Shown: positions 1 through 10,660 of the stretch, one piece after another | How positions within the stretch are numbered: the first letter of the stretch is position 1 | Layout of the letters: every line of letters begins with the position of its first letter | Assembly (NCBI RefSeq): GCF_024586455.1 | Contig: NC_065920.1 | Location: 71,332,821 to 71,396,820, forward strand | Length of the DNA: 64,000 nt | Direction: 5' to 3' | Origin: Bactrocera neohumeralis | Lineage: Eukaryota; Arthropoda; Insecta; Diptera; Tephritidae | The notes under the pieces: model-generated | Seen by the model: only the letters and a program-made list of their open reading frames with translations | The model's database searches: none | What the model was told of the DNA's origin: nothing | Made by a program: the position numbers and the translations under genes

Positions 1-1050
1 ACATCGTCCAACGAACGCGTCGACCGACACCTTCACCATCATTACCACAATTCACCAACACAAGCAGTCACAATTGAGTGCGTCCAATTGAATGAGGTGT
101 GACCAACCAAGGATGACCGACCGATCAAGTGAAGCAGCAGCAACACTCAGCGCCCGCTTACCCGCGCAGGCGGCAACACCGCAGTGAGTACTCAATGGTC
201 TGATGAGGCAACGCTCACATGCGAACCACAATTGATTGAGCGCTGTGGCGTGGATGTGACCACCAAGTGTCGTGACATCGATACCGGATCTTCTAACACA
301 CACGTAGCGGTGCATGGCACACATACGTACATATGTACATGCAAACTTACATGAAAGTATAAAACTGTAAGCGAGTGGCGGCGGAGACAATGCTTTGAAT
401 TGGAAAGTGTAAAAAATATGCCTGAAAGAGGTGACAAACAAAAGCAACAATGGACTGGTGATGAGATGCAGTCTACCATATATGTAACTATGGATAAGTG
501 TATATGTATATGCATGTGAGAAGAGGAAGAGCCAGCAAAAAAGTTCATTCTTTGAAAAAGAGGAAGTAATCAATACCACAAAGCAGTGGAGTGCTTTAAA
601 AGACCCAGAAGCAGAACCGTTTCAGCAAAGCGTATAAAAGTGGCTCTTCAGCTACAGCTACAACAACAATAGTATGCACGTAAATTGATAAGACAATAAC
701 AATAAAAATATCTCTCTTCACACGCACGTGAGCATCAATCGAGTGCTGGCGTTGAGTGAAAGATTGCTGGCTGCTTAGGAACCTGGTGCATGGTGGCTGA
801 AACGGTTGCAACGCTGTTGTGTGAATGAAATTATAGCTTGCACTTGCTACAGTGGCGACATATATTCATAAATACATATATATTATATGTATATATATAC
901 TAAGTCTTAAATATATTTCAATTTATGAATGAAAGCTACGTAACCTGCTCGTACACTAGAAAAGCCAAAAGACTGTGCTTTTGGGCGAACTGTTAGAGGA
1001 AATGGTTCGAAGTAATATAGGAAATTAGACTACGAGATCACTCTGCCCAA
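1..1050. other. Repeat-poor host sequence, no gene recognised
   Basis: Relatively GC-rich, single-copy-looking DNA. An ATG at 113 opens a short frame (starting MTDRSSEAAATL) that runs to a consensus donor GTGAGT at 184, so 113-183 could be a first coding exon, but no downstream exon or homology was found. TATAAAAG at 633-640 is a possible TATA box without an obvious initiator about 30 bases downstream. A TA-rich run lies near 860-900. Long reverse-strand frames over 52-579 are compositionally low-complexity and look non-coding. Confidence 0.4.
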
Positions 1051-1059
1051 GTATGGAAC

Positions 1060-1487
1060 ACAGTAGATCTACAGAACTGGTTGTCCTTAGCAAAGTTCAC
1101 CTTTTCGCAAGCCTAGGGGTTCTGACTGAACATTGTCCAAAAGGCATTCATATGGAGAGGCTATAAATCTTGTCGGAAGCAAGTTGTCGAAGTTTTATGC
1201 AGGTGGAAACATCCAGACGCTTCGTTCTGCAATGTCCACTGTTTGCAAGACTAAATTTGAAACATCTTGGCAGTCTTGCATTGGACTATCCAGGTGGAAT
1301 AGTCGTAAGGGTTATCAGGTGCCTCATGAAATTTGTGATAAGTTCTAAGCGCTTAATAGAATTTTGAAAGCCTGTTCGATCAATAGTAGTGACTACTAGT
1401 GAGTACTTATGCACCATGACGGACCGTTGTTCTGAGCTTTCGAAGTGAGCTCCTTGTTAGAAGCGATCTCTTAACCTAACCTAAACT
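1060..1487 (+). mobile_element. LINE 3' end (ORF2 C-terminus and 3' UTR)
   Basis: This is a decayed C-terminal end of a non-LTR retrotransposon ORF2. In the frame read from 1170 the residues SCRSFMQVETSRRF and LQCPLFARLNLKHLGS match the cysteine-rich tail that follows RNase H in RNase-H-bearing fly LINEs (pattern CRxCxxxxET...CPxxxxxRLxxLGS). Just upstream, in another frame, HCPKGIHMERL matches the preceding HCLIGKHxxRLG block, so a frameshift separates the two. The frame stops at 1367. About 100 bases of 3' UTR follow, ending in CTAACCTAAC at 1471-1485. It is a 5'-truncated dead copy. Confidence 0.7.
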
Positions 1488-1899
1488 AAAAACTAGGAAT
1501 CCAGGAGTCCGATTTGTGGGAAGCGTGTCCGATTTATTGTTCCACTGGATACTCTTTCAAGAAGTAGGCTTATCTTGACCTTGGCACATTGTAACCACTG
1601 TCCTTTTAATAACTGCAATACACCCGACTAAATGTAATATGCATTATATCCAAGAAGTCATTAAAATGTCGATAGACCTTCCTTAAAAAAGCATTCGAAG
1701 TAATTTGACTGTAAAATATTTCAAATATTTTGATTCTCTATGAAGCTATTTCCGTTGTTTTCTCTGGTGATACTCTTTTGACTGAAAGATCTCTTCTTTG
1801 ATATGCTCTGTCTCACTTCTCCGTTCTTTGTAATATTCTGTGAATGTAGTGAGAAATTTTGATGCACTCTTCAAGATCCTTAAGTAAAGTCACCAACCT

Positions 1900-2372
1900 T
1901 TTAGATCTCTTTAGTAAAGTCTACCACTCTGAGATGTCGCTAAAGGTCATCGACCACAGGAAAGATTGTTGAACTCGCTAAAGGTAACAAAAGGATCATT
2001 GGCCTAATTAGAAGACACTGGCCTCAGCAAGAGTTCCTGTCCTCGTTTAAAAAGAAACATCATTGACCTTGAAGGGTGTTTGAATTCGATAAAATGAAAA
2101 AAAAGTTATTAATTTAACTAGTGGTCATAGACTCTAGGAAGGGTTGTCATCTAAGGTCGTTGAGCTCAGGAATTTTTGACCTCGCTAAAGGTCATCGACC
2201 TCAGGAACGATTTTTAATCTCGGCAAAGGTAAAAAAGATCGTTGACATCGAGAAGAGTTGTTGACTTTGCTAAAGGGTCAATATCCCACCACACTAATGA
2301 TTGTTAACATCGCTATAAGCGTTAGGTTGATATCGAAAAGGGTTGTTGACATCACTAAGAGGTCGAACAAGT
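1900..2372. repeat. Degenerate tandem minisatellite
   Basis: Variants of a unit like TTGACCTCGCTAAAGGTCAT followed by CGACCTCAGGAA recur near 1936, 1965, 2125, 2178, 2215, 2260 and 2340, with spacing of about 35-80 bases and strong divergence. It is not translatable in any consistent frame. This is an old, irregular tandem repeat. Confidence 0.55.
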
Positions 2373-2529
2373 GTTAAAGTATTCGGAAATTCTCAAATTC
2401 ACATGTAGTCGTTATATCTACCGCATTGTTCGGCATTTTCTGCTAGCCTATCTAACTTTTGCAGCTACGATCTATCTTTTAGGCTTCTTTGTGTTAAAGT
2501 TCTTATAGATCGAACATTTTTGTTGAGAT

Positions 2530-2785
2530 TTTACTTCAACTTCTTCAATCTATAGCTGGAGAAAATAATACGAGCTGCAGAGCTAAGTAAAGAAGGTACA
2601 ATCTTCTAAAACATCGGGAGATAGACGTTTGATACCACCGGTCAGACAAGGAGACTTTTATCGTAACTTCTTCAATCTATTGCTAGCGAAAAACAATACG
2701 AGCTGCCGACGACAAGGAAGAATGACTGGCGCACTGTTGTAAACTCGGCTAAAACCGCGCCAATAAAATAGAAAAAGCATGAATA
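2530..2785 (+). mobile_element. RTE-like LINE remnant with internal duplication
   Basis: Bases 2562-2600 encode EKIIRAAELSKEGTIF, the reverse-transcriptase segment found again at 16711 (EKIIRVADPNREGTIF). The fragment ends with WRTVVNSAKTAP and CCAATAAAATAGAAAAA (2720-2785), the same 3' end seen at 17000-17060. The stretch around 2533-2578 is repeated at 2659-2704 (period about 126), so the piece was duplicated or rearranged. RT core and endonuclease are absent. Confidence 0.55.
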
Positions 2786-2789
2786 ATTT

Positions 2790-4030
2790 AAATTGATTCT
2801 CAAGTACCTTTGGTGTTAAAACACGTGAATGTCTTCATTTCTCTGAAGGGAAGTGGTCTTCATTTCGAAAGAATATTTACATTCCCTTATTTTTCGAGTT
2901 TATCTGATCTCTCAAAAATATAATTTCCACTTAACCCACTTACAACGCAATCAATCACACTCTTGAGAATAGAATAAGCATAGCTACTGCTTACACTTAG
3001 CGCACATTAAATATTCATAATTCTGGAAAGTATTACCATTTAATTGAACAATTAACTGTAAATTCGAATAAATTGAGTTCCAGCTAACAATAAAGCAACA
3101 AAAAAGTGTCATTTGACAGTGAAAAAACCCGCTGCACTTTTGTGGCAAAGTTAATTAAATAAAAGTGTGCTGCCACTTGTAAGCTAAAACGAGAAAAAAT
3201 AGAACAAAAAAATGTTGCAGCATTGAAAAAATGAAAAAAATATTGGAAAAACTCAATGCAACAAGTAACAGTAGCAACAACAAGCATTTTTTGTACACAT
3301 ATTGTGCCTGTCTGTTCTGTAGAACAACACTGTAATTAAGCGGGAAATTTATTGCTGCACCCGGCGCATGAAAAAAACGGATTTCTCCAGCCGAAAAAAG
3401 CTCCAAAATAAAGCAGCAGCCACCGCTTGCTCTATATTCTGCTCCACTTTCGCTCTCCCACCCAATTCATGTGCCTAGTTATGTAGCACTGTGTGTGTGT
3501 ATGTCTGCAGTTGTTGTGAAAAAGTGTGGCAATTATGTGGAGAGTCTATTGAAACACCCTTTATTGCACTAAATTAAAGTTCTGGCAGCAAAAAACACTG
3601 TTCGGCTGGTTATTATTTGTAATAATGAGCACAAATTTATGGCTGGCCCATCTGCTAGTTGTCTAACTAAGTTTATTGAGTACAAAAATGTTGCAGCGGC
3701 GTGTAAAAAATTTCGTAAAATTGCTCGTTTACATAATAATTTATAATTATGCATAATTACTCTGTTTTATTGCCACACGCTGGCGGCTGTTTATTTTGTT
3801 GTTTATTGTTCTTTTTTTGTTGTTGCTAATGTTGATTACGTTTTTAGCTTAAATTGCCGGCAGCTTGCTTTAAATTGTTGCTTAAATTTTGAATGGTTTC
3901 TGTATTCTTTTATCAAAATTATTAAATAATCTATTAAAAAAATTTACAAGTATTGTGGGTGGGCAAGTCTTGTAAATATTTTAATTAATTCTGCATTGAA
4001 ACTACACGTTTCTGATATAAAAAAGCTTTC
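2790..4030. other. AT-rich non-coding stretch
   Basis: Long poly-A and poly-T runs and no sustained coding signal. The reverse-strand frames near 3084-3406 and 3569-3754 are phenylalanine/leucine-rich translations of poly-A and are not believable proteins. No repeat family was recognised. Confidence 0.4.
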
Positions 4031-4036
4031 TCTTAA

Positions 4037-4739
4037 GGGGCTCCTCGGGGTAAAAACAGCCTTTTTCAACACGTTTTTTCTCATATAAAATTTTTTTTTC
4101 TCATATTAAATATTTATTAGAATTTTTTATTGTTACAAACATACGCTATTGCCAAAGTAATATTGAAATTTTTTTGAAAAAAATATTTTAAACTCGGCCA
4201 TTGTGACGTTATTTCCGGTGACTCTCGGAAATAAAATGCCCCGCGTTGGCAGGATGACTCCTCACAGGATCATCTAAGGTGAAAAAATACGTGTTTTAGT
4301 TAAAACCTTACTTTGTACTTGGACGAAGGAAAAAACTGAAAACTAGATTTTTGGCCGACAATTTTACAAAAAAAATTAAAATTTCAGTAAACATTTCGTG
4401 ATATTTTTTTTTGAAATAGTTGTAATCGAAAGAAATCCTTCCTGCAAGGCTTTAAGTATTGCATCTCAAAGACCACTCAAAAATTTCATGAAGATCGGTT
4501 GAGAAGTTCTCAAGAAATCTTGCCAACTTACTTCAAAAACACAGTTTCGAGAAAACCGCGTTTAAAGACGGCACACTTAGCGTAGCTCGCCTCGAGCGTA
4601 CAAGTTCTCAAGGCTGTATCTCCGAAACTTTCGCTCGGATCAGCTTGAAAATTAAGGACAATATTCTAAATGTGTTGTAAAATTTAATAAAGCAATAAAA
4701 AACTTCGATTTTTTTAAACCCACAAGCCAAATTAACCCC
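4037..4739. mobile_element. TTAA-flanked non-autonomous element (MITE-like)
   Basis: The segment starts TTAAGGGG (4033-4040) and ends CCCCTTAA (4736-4743), so GGGG/CCCC termini sit inside matching TTAA tetranucleotides over 703 bases. The interior is AT-rich with no ORF. TTAA target duplications are the hallmark of piggyBac-type transposition, so a piggyBac-related MITE is possible, but the inverted ends are very short and other superfamilies are not excluded. I recall similar interior sequence (the GAAGATCGGTTGAGAAGT region near 4490) as a dispersed repeat in arthropod genomes; this is memory, not a search. Confidence 0.5.
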
Positions 4740-4879
4740 TTAATATATTTTACCAAATTACCCGACTTGATTTTAACCAAGGAAACAGCTGAGGCTTAAA
4801 ACCAAAGAAACAGCTGTGGCATAAAATATAAATCTTCACACTAAAAAAAATTAATTACCATGGTATTATAATCATTTGA

Positions 4880-5560
4880 TACCAGCATCGAACTATAAGG
4901 CACATGCTTACGAACTTCACAACCAAGCTTCCGGATCTTTGGCTAATCACTATCGACGTGTGTGGCCTGGCGTTGTCCTGATGGAACACAATTCTTCATC
5001 TATTGATCAAAGTTGACGGCTTCCGAGCTATTGCTTTCGCTAGACAGTTCGCTATAGAGCGAAACTATTGATAGTACTGGTCCGAATATAGGTTTTAACA
5101 GTAAGGGAGTAGCTCATACACTTCATAGTAGATCCCAAAAAATTCATAGCAAACCATTTATAGTTTGGCCGTTATTTGCCCCGTATCATCGCCATTCAAC
5201 AACTACTGTTTTTGCTTGACGTTCTGGTAAGTGACCCACTTTCCATAACCAGTAACCATAGGCTTAAGAAACGGATCGATTTTGTTGCGATTTTGTTGCA
5301 ATTTAACAGCAATTAGAAGATAAAAATTCAGTCCATGAGGTTTTTGCGGTGTTTGTCTCCTGAGCAGTCGAAATAGTGTTTACATGACAATCTGACTTCA
5401 ATATTACACGAGCTCTCTCTAAGAGTTGTGGTTTCTTGCTAGTATCATCTAAAACGAAGTCCTTGGGACAACCGACCGACCGGTTTGGACGATAGGGAAT
5501 AACTGATGCTATATGTGTGGACTTTAAGTGACTTAACTAAGCTGTGTAAACAAATTAACT
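4880..5560 (-). mobile_element. Mariner-like element, decayed transposase
   Basis: On the reverse strand, PFLKP, MVTG and KWVTYQNVKQ (about 5220-5270) match the block MVTGDEKWVTYDNVKRK around the first catalytic Asp of cecropia-type mariners. Here the GDE reads GYG, so that Asp is lost. Further on, HQDNARPHTS is readable near 4955-4990, the second catalytic Asp region. Frameshifts and stops break the frame throughout and the N-terminal half is poorly kept. Related copies lie at 36290-37496 and 46130-46640. Confidence 0.65.
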
Positions 5561-5762
5561 TTTAATCGACGACGAAGACATCATTTGGACAATTATAGAT
5601 ATGTATGTAAATCTTTTGTTATTTTCCTACAAATAAATCTAAGCCTTCATATTCTGATAAATTACCTTCCTCGCATAATAAATCCAAGGCTATTACATAA
5701 TATGGATCGTAGCTAAAATCTAGTTGGCTAAAAATCTGAACTTCAATGCCTTTCAGCCAGGA

Positions 5763-5870
5763 TTAGGTTAGGTTACAGTGCTGATCTTCGTATCAATGCA
5801 GGATCCTACTTGGACAACTGTAAACGAGTCACCAGACCATTATAGTTCGACGAAGCGAACCCCTCGTCCA
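5763..5870 (-). repeat. TTAGG-headed retroelement 3' end
   Basis: The stretch opens TTAGGTTAGGTTA (5763-5775) and continues with sequence resembling 41357-41430 (shared GCAGGATC/GCAGGGATC followed by ACTTGG and CA...CTG). By analogy with the LINE ends in this window it is the reverse-oriented 3' terminus of a LINE or SINE. From here to about 6390 the DNA is not recognised. Confidence 0.4.
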
Positions 5871-6417
5871 AGCCAGGTTCGGTGAAGATGCATCTGCAGA
5901 GATATTTTCATCTCAGTCTGGCAAAAGCTGGACTATTGAAAAAAGTGTATAGATGATTTCACGCTTCTCCATACAGTTTTTGGAAATTTGAACCTGACAA
6001 AATATTTAGCGCTTCCTCATGAGAGCCTACTTGGTAAAGACCAGTTAGAACACCTATCATTTCGACGAGATGAAATATGTTGAGATAAAGTAGTTCAGAA
6101 TACTCATTACATTCCCCTCTGTGCCTGTAAGATCTCGCAGCCGCATTGTTGTTGACTAGTGATTAAGTCTAGCAAAAGTGGTAGGGTCAAAAGTAAAAGC
6201 CTAGAGGATTATATCACGCTTTTTTCCAAACACAACTTCGCCTGTTGACTAAGATTTAAAGAAGTGTAGCTTGCTGTAGGCAATAAACTGACCGGCGCTC
6301 TTTCATTCTATCACAGTTGATCGGGGGTTCCTAAGTCTACTCGACTAGCAGTAAGCTTAAAAAACACTCCTCTCTTTATATCCTGAACAGGACCATGAAG
6401 TTTATAATAATCAGAAG

Positions 6418-6860
6418 AAAATCTCGGAGACTCTATAAAGTACATATATAAATATAATGTATATAAATATGTATATCAGAGTTGTGGGCTGAGCAAATTC
6501 AGGCTTCTGTCTGTCCGTACAACTGTAAAAACATCATAATCCCTCAGTTTCTGTAATAACGCTCTGAAATTGCAAAATTCCAATTCTTCCAAAGAAGCTG
6601 CTCATTTGTTGGAACCGCCGCTATCAGGCTACCATAGCTGTCACACATACATACATATTTTTTTTAAGATTGTACAGACAGGTCGATCAAAATCCAATCC
6701 TTTTATGGAAAACTGATTAAATTGAAAATATATCTTCACAAAATCTGGCATAGATTAACTCTACAATCTCCGAGCAAACTGTACGGGTCAAGATATAATA
6801 TTACAAATTCATTCGAGGTTCTTTACTTTTTTTTAAAAGAAAAGCACAGAAACGTCAAAT
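6418..6860 (-). repeat. Dispersed TGTATGGCAGCTATATG-type repeat, eroded copy
   Basis: On the reverse strand the order of landmarks matches the better-kept copy at 47945-48480: GGTTCCAACAAATGAGCAGC (near 6600-6620), CTGTCTGTCCG-type microsatellite (6508-6520), then ACTTTATAGAGTCTCCGAG (6424-6442). No ORF. This is a non-autonomous or non-coding repeat family whose mobiliser I cannot name. Confidence 0.6.
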
Positions 6861-6889
6861 TTAAAGGCGATTGTTTATTATCATGCAAA

Positions 6890-7680
6890 ATTGTTGGCCA
6901 AGGCGACGTCTTAGATGGGTCATCCAAGATCACGACCAAACTGTTGTTTGTTCTGGATGAAATGGCAACTTTTGAATCTTTTCAGGTTGCTCTTCGTCCC
7001 AAGTGCTGCGATTTTGCCTGTTTACATACTCATTGAGCCAGAATTGGTCCTTATCGCTGAACAAAAATGGCTCGAAAACGTCGGACCTTCAAGGAATTTT
7101 TCAAAAGCCCAAAGAGCGAAGCAATGTCGCTTGGGGAGATCTAGCGGCTTCAGTTTTTGCTTAAGTTGTATTTTGTACGCTTTCAATTTAAGATCTGAAC
7201 GCCAAGTCGTTCAATACGTCAGTCCAAGTTGTTGCGGACGGGGCCGAATCGACTCTCCACGATCTTCGTGTACACTACTCAGCTATGGCTGCTTTATTTT
7301 CTTCACTGCTGGACGAGGTCTATTCGGTCGAATATTATCCAATAATGAATGCTGAATCTCTGAATGGGTGATGGTGTTGGGAATAATATGCTCAGTAGGC
7401 CGATTATGTTGACCATGAGTTGAGTGAAGCTCGCAAAGCACATTCTTTACAGACCATAAAATTTCGTAATAATGTTGAACATTTGTAAACTTTGTTCAGG
7501 CGGGAGTCTTTCCTTGATGAAATGCCAAACAATACTGAACCTGAACAGGTGATCTGTCAAAAAAAGGCTATTGAAAAAGGTACCTCCACTTGAATCACCC
7601 GTGAGCTGCTATACTAACTGACCGGTGCTGGCGAACATAACATTTTTTCTTGCTATTTCTTTCAATTGCCCTCATCATCA
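6890..7680 (-). mobile_element. DDE transposase remnant (WFQQDGA-type family), N-terminal half
   Basis: Reading the reverse strand from about 7560 down: HSTHGQHNRPTEH, then a helix-turn-helix-like segment (VHEDRGESIRP...QQLGLTY, LKLKAYKIQLKQKLKPLD), then FLFSDKDQFWLNEYVNRQN at about 7015-7075, with the first catalytic Asp kept (SDKD). HFIQNKQQFG follows near 6945-6975. These blocks match the copy at 42880-43660. The C-terminal half with the other two acidic residues is missing. The family is an IS630/Tc1/mariner-superfamily transposase; the exact clade is not certain. Confidence 0.65.
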
Positions 7681-7689
7681 GGTATTTGA

Positions 7690-9380
7690 GTTAATTTACG
7701 AATCGTTACTGAGCCCACTCAGTGAACAATTAATGGTAAAAGTTTGCTGCTGTCATAACAACAAAAAATTTCCTCGAATTTTTACTACGGCAAAATAATT
7801 GAGTAAAAGTGTTAAAATTTTAAAATCGTTTAAGGTACAACTTTTAAATTATTCAGCTAGAATTAATTATGTGAAAGTATTAGCTTTGAAAAAAATATTC
7901 GGACCGTATCTGTCTAACTGTTAAGTATTACAGGAAAGTTCGTGTTCCTTGTGACAGCGGCAGAAATAGGAAACAGAGAAAGGTAGAAATGAAGGAGCCT
8001 TTCACAGAAAAAATGATAATTTCATGTTTTCTGCGCCATTATCTATTAGGATAATATAATATTTAACAAAGCCCAAGCGAAAATGAAATAGAAAATCTTT
8101 GATAATTATTTTGCACCCTCTAAGTTACTATAAACTCATAGCCAACCTTAAATTTGTTCAACTTTTCCTCTGAATTAAACGCACAGTAGTCTTGGTCTCT
8201 GTCGTCCTCCTTAAATTTCTTCCACTAAGTTTCTCCGAAATTTCACTTTACAACAGGAGCCGGTTTGGAAATCAAGCTACGCGCTTGCAACACAGTTCCC
8301 TGAACTTCGGCGCTCGTCCTTTTCGGTAGCACGGTAAAGGTTTCCATTACAACACGAGTGTTAGGCCAAGCATCCTTCTAACTTAACTGTATTTATTTAC
8401 ATTGCATTATTCCCAGACACACATACATACATAAATAATTGCTTAACGGCCAAGTAAATTTCAATTATCTCCAATGCCCGCCATTGCTCACATTTCATTA
8501 GTTAAGCCAGCCGCCGTGTTTGTTCATTGACTGCGCGGGTCGCGTACGATTTTGCGAAGACGCACATTAATCCAGCGTCGGCGGCGGTCGTGCAACTGTA
8601 AAAATGGACGTAGAGGCTTAAACTTTAATCAGCGCTTTGGCAATTTTTCACTGGCTGACCGGCCGACCTCCGTGACCTGACCGGATATTGCAGTTTGTTC
8701 AACTTTTCTTTGAAAATCGGAGTACAAAGACTTTTAAATTGCTAGAATAACAAATCAGTGGGAATTTTCATGCAAAACAAAAGCGCATATAAACATTGTT
8801 GTTGTTAGATGGCATGTCTTCTGGTCGAACCGTGTCTAATGCTAGTATCAGCAAGTGTCAGCTGTGTAAATATTTGCCTGTTTGCCTGTTTGCATTTTTC
8901 ATTAATTCATTTTGACTATCTGCCATGTTACAAATGTGCCTCAAGTTGTGGCATGCGCCTTTGGTATGCCACTTGCAAGTTCGCGAGCTCTCAAATATGT
9001 TGATAAGGCGAGCAAAAATGTTTATAATCAGCGTGTAAATATTCCAATGCAAATTAGCTTACAGTCCACTCTTATCAAACGGAAGTGCAGAGCAAAATTA
9101 TTTTCACACGATTTTTCATTAATTTTTATTAGACAAATATTTTCTTTGAAGATTTGATTGTCCACTTAATTGAAATGATTTGAACATTCTTGAACGTAAC
9201 TTAAAGTTTAAAGTGATTTTCTAAACTTGAAATCCGAATATTGTTTAATAACCGCATCAGTGCTCCATTTGACTGCAATTAGGTGGCGAGCGGGTTTGAA
9301 ACCCCTGTAAGCGTTAAAAATTCAGAATTTCTTTAAAGAAATGTGGTTTGACATTCAAAGCTTTTCTTAAAATCTTAGCT
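7690..9380. other. Unannotated host-like stretch
   Basis: Mostly single-copy in appearance. Several frames of 60-80 codons at 8809-9157 overlap on both strands and show no domain, signal or splice pattern that I trust. No repeat family recognised. The GC-richer part at 8500-8700 may be conserved non-coding DNA. Confidence 0.35.
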
Positions 9381-9384
9381 GGTT

Positions 9385-9508
9385 ATTCTGGTTAATGTTT
9401 TGGGTATACTCTGAACACATTCTGGTTAGTCTTTTGGCTATAACTCAATGTTTTGGGTATACATTAATCAGAATGTGTCCAGAGTATACCCAAGACATTA
9501 ACCAGAAT
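9385..9508. repeat. Inverted repeat with 44-bp arms
   Basis: Arms 9385-9428 and 9465-9508 are reverse complements at 41 of 44 positions, with a 36-base loop. The arm carries TTGGGTATACTC flanked by CTGGTTAATG and ACACATTCTGGTTA. The loop itself contains another partial copy (CAATGTTTTGGGTATAC at 9447-9463), and CCAGAATGTGTTCAGAG continues past the right arm, so several local copies were inverted relative to each other. A long transcript hairpin is possible. Confidence 0.85.
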
Positions 9509-9519
9509 GTGTTCAGAGA

Positions 9520-9900
9520 CTGGCGAGTGTCAATGCTAGACTCGTACCAAACTATCAGAATATTTCGTTAACACGACGTCGAGTAGAGGTCGCAAAAGAG
9601 AAGCTTCATAACAAAGCTGAGGAGCTCACATTTATCAGACAAATCTTTTCTGGTGACAAGACGTGGGTTCGAAAATAATTATTGCGCTCCATACATGAAT
9701 TCTAACCGAAAAAACGTAAGGCCATCGGTCCAAAAATAAGCCCTAACCGCAAACCGTAAGGCCATCGCAGCCGAGGCTTATAACTAGTAAATCGAAATTT
9801 GGATTAAACGTAGAAATGTTTGTATCGGCTCAACAGCCCATTTTGTAGACAATAATAAAGATTTGTTTTAAAATAAGTGAAAATGTATTTTTATTGTCAG
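9520..9900 (+). mobile_element. Mariner-like element fragment
   Basis: The forward strand encodes a block resembling the middle of a mariner transposase: RRRVEVAKEKLHNKAEELTF then IRQIFSGDKTWVRK (9585-9675), matching the family pattern FxxxIxxGDETWVYxYD. The first catalytic Asp is present (GDK). After 9680 the frame is lost, and no HxDN or YSPDL block is readable. The 44-bp inverted repeat lies immediately upstream. Confidence 0.5.
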
Positions 9901-9929
9901 CGCGCGTTAAATTTGATCAGAAGGTCTAT

Positions 9930-10660
9930 ATAGTATATGTTTTCCCATAGAAGCCTGGGTGGAACATAGAACCTCACTAAACAAATGTTATTGCGACCTG
10001 TTTAACGCAAGAATATTTAATTTCTCTCCACGAATGACCGCTTTTGCATCAACTGATTGTTTCCAGGTGTTTTTTTGTCTCTCGGGTCTTCGACTTTGTT
10101 CTGGATTTACGACTAGTGCTGTTCTGGTAAAGTTTTCACAAAATATGTTCAATTCATTTCCATTAACGTCGGCGTCCAACTTTGCTATTGATCGGTAATT
10201 GCTTGGTCACGATATAGAAGTAATCATTGCTATTATAGTTTGTCCAAAATACCCAAATATTCGTTCGAATCTATCGGTTAAGAAAAGCGTATAGCATTTA
10301 TAAAACACTTGTTGCCGTGTTCCTAGTCTATCAGATGTAGAGGACCAAAGATCGAATATTTTCATCCTGGTTCGTATATATATACTCGTACATGAGTCGA
10401 TTTTCGAACTTTTTCTTACATGCCGAATCCAAAGCAACCTTCGGATATCAGATTAAATGTGTCAGCTGCTGACCCACAATGTTTTTGTGATAACGCTGCT
10501 TTCAAACTTCTTGGATCTTTAGAATATTCTTCGTCAATCTGTCGAATATTATTTTTCGATCTGCACGTTATGTTTCTTCGATCCGGCGCTCTATAGGCTC
10601 TCGGCCTTGGTTGTGTTGATGCACATGATTTTTGTCCTTGAGATGCTCATTTTATGGCCT
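9930..10660 (-). mobile_element. LINE remnant (C-terminal, RTE/CR1-like)
   Basis: On the reverse strand NPEQSRRPERQKNTWKQSV (about 10040-10100) matches the WNPxGSRRRGRPKNTWRRxV motif in the C-terminal region of several invertebrate LINE ORFs. It is followed by KLNILALNRSQ, corresponding to the xxSLAxNRxQW block. Upstream, RQQVFYKCYTLFLTDRFERI (10230-10310) fits the LQVFxNKCLRxxL segment. TKIMCINTTKAES (10600-10640) fits the RT block KTKxMRINTTxxE. Frameshifts separate these blocks; there is no intact RT core. Confidence 0.5.

Noticed and set aside
52..579. 175-codon reverse-strand frame
   Set aside because: Translates low-complexity T/C-rich DNA on the opposite strand; no plausible protein features.
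633..640. TATAAAAG box
   Set aside because: No initiator or coding exon at the right distance; cannot be called a promoter.
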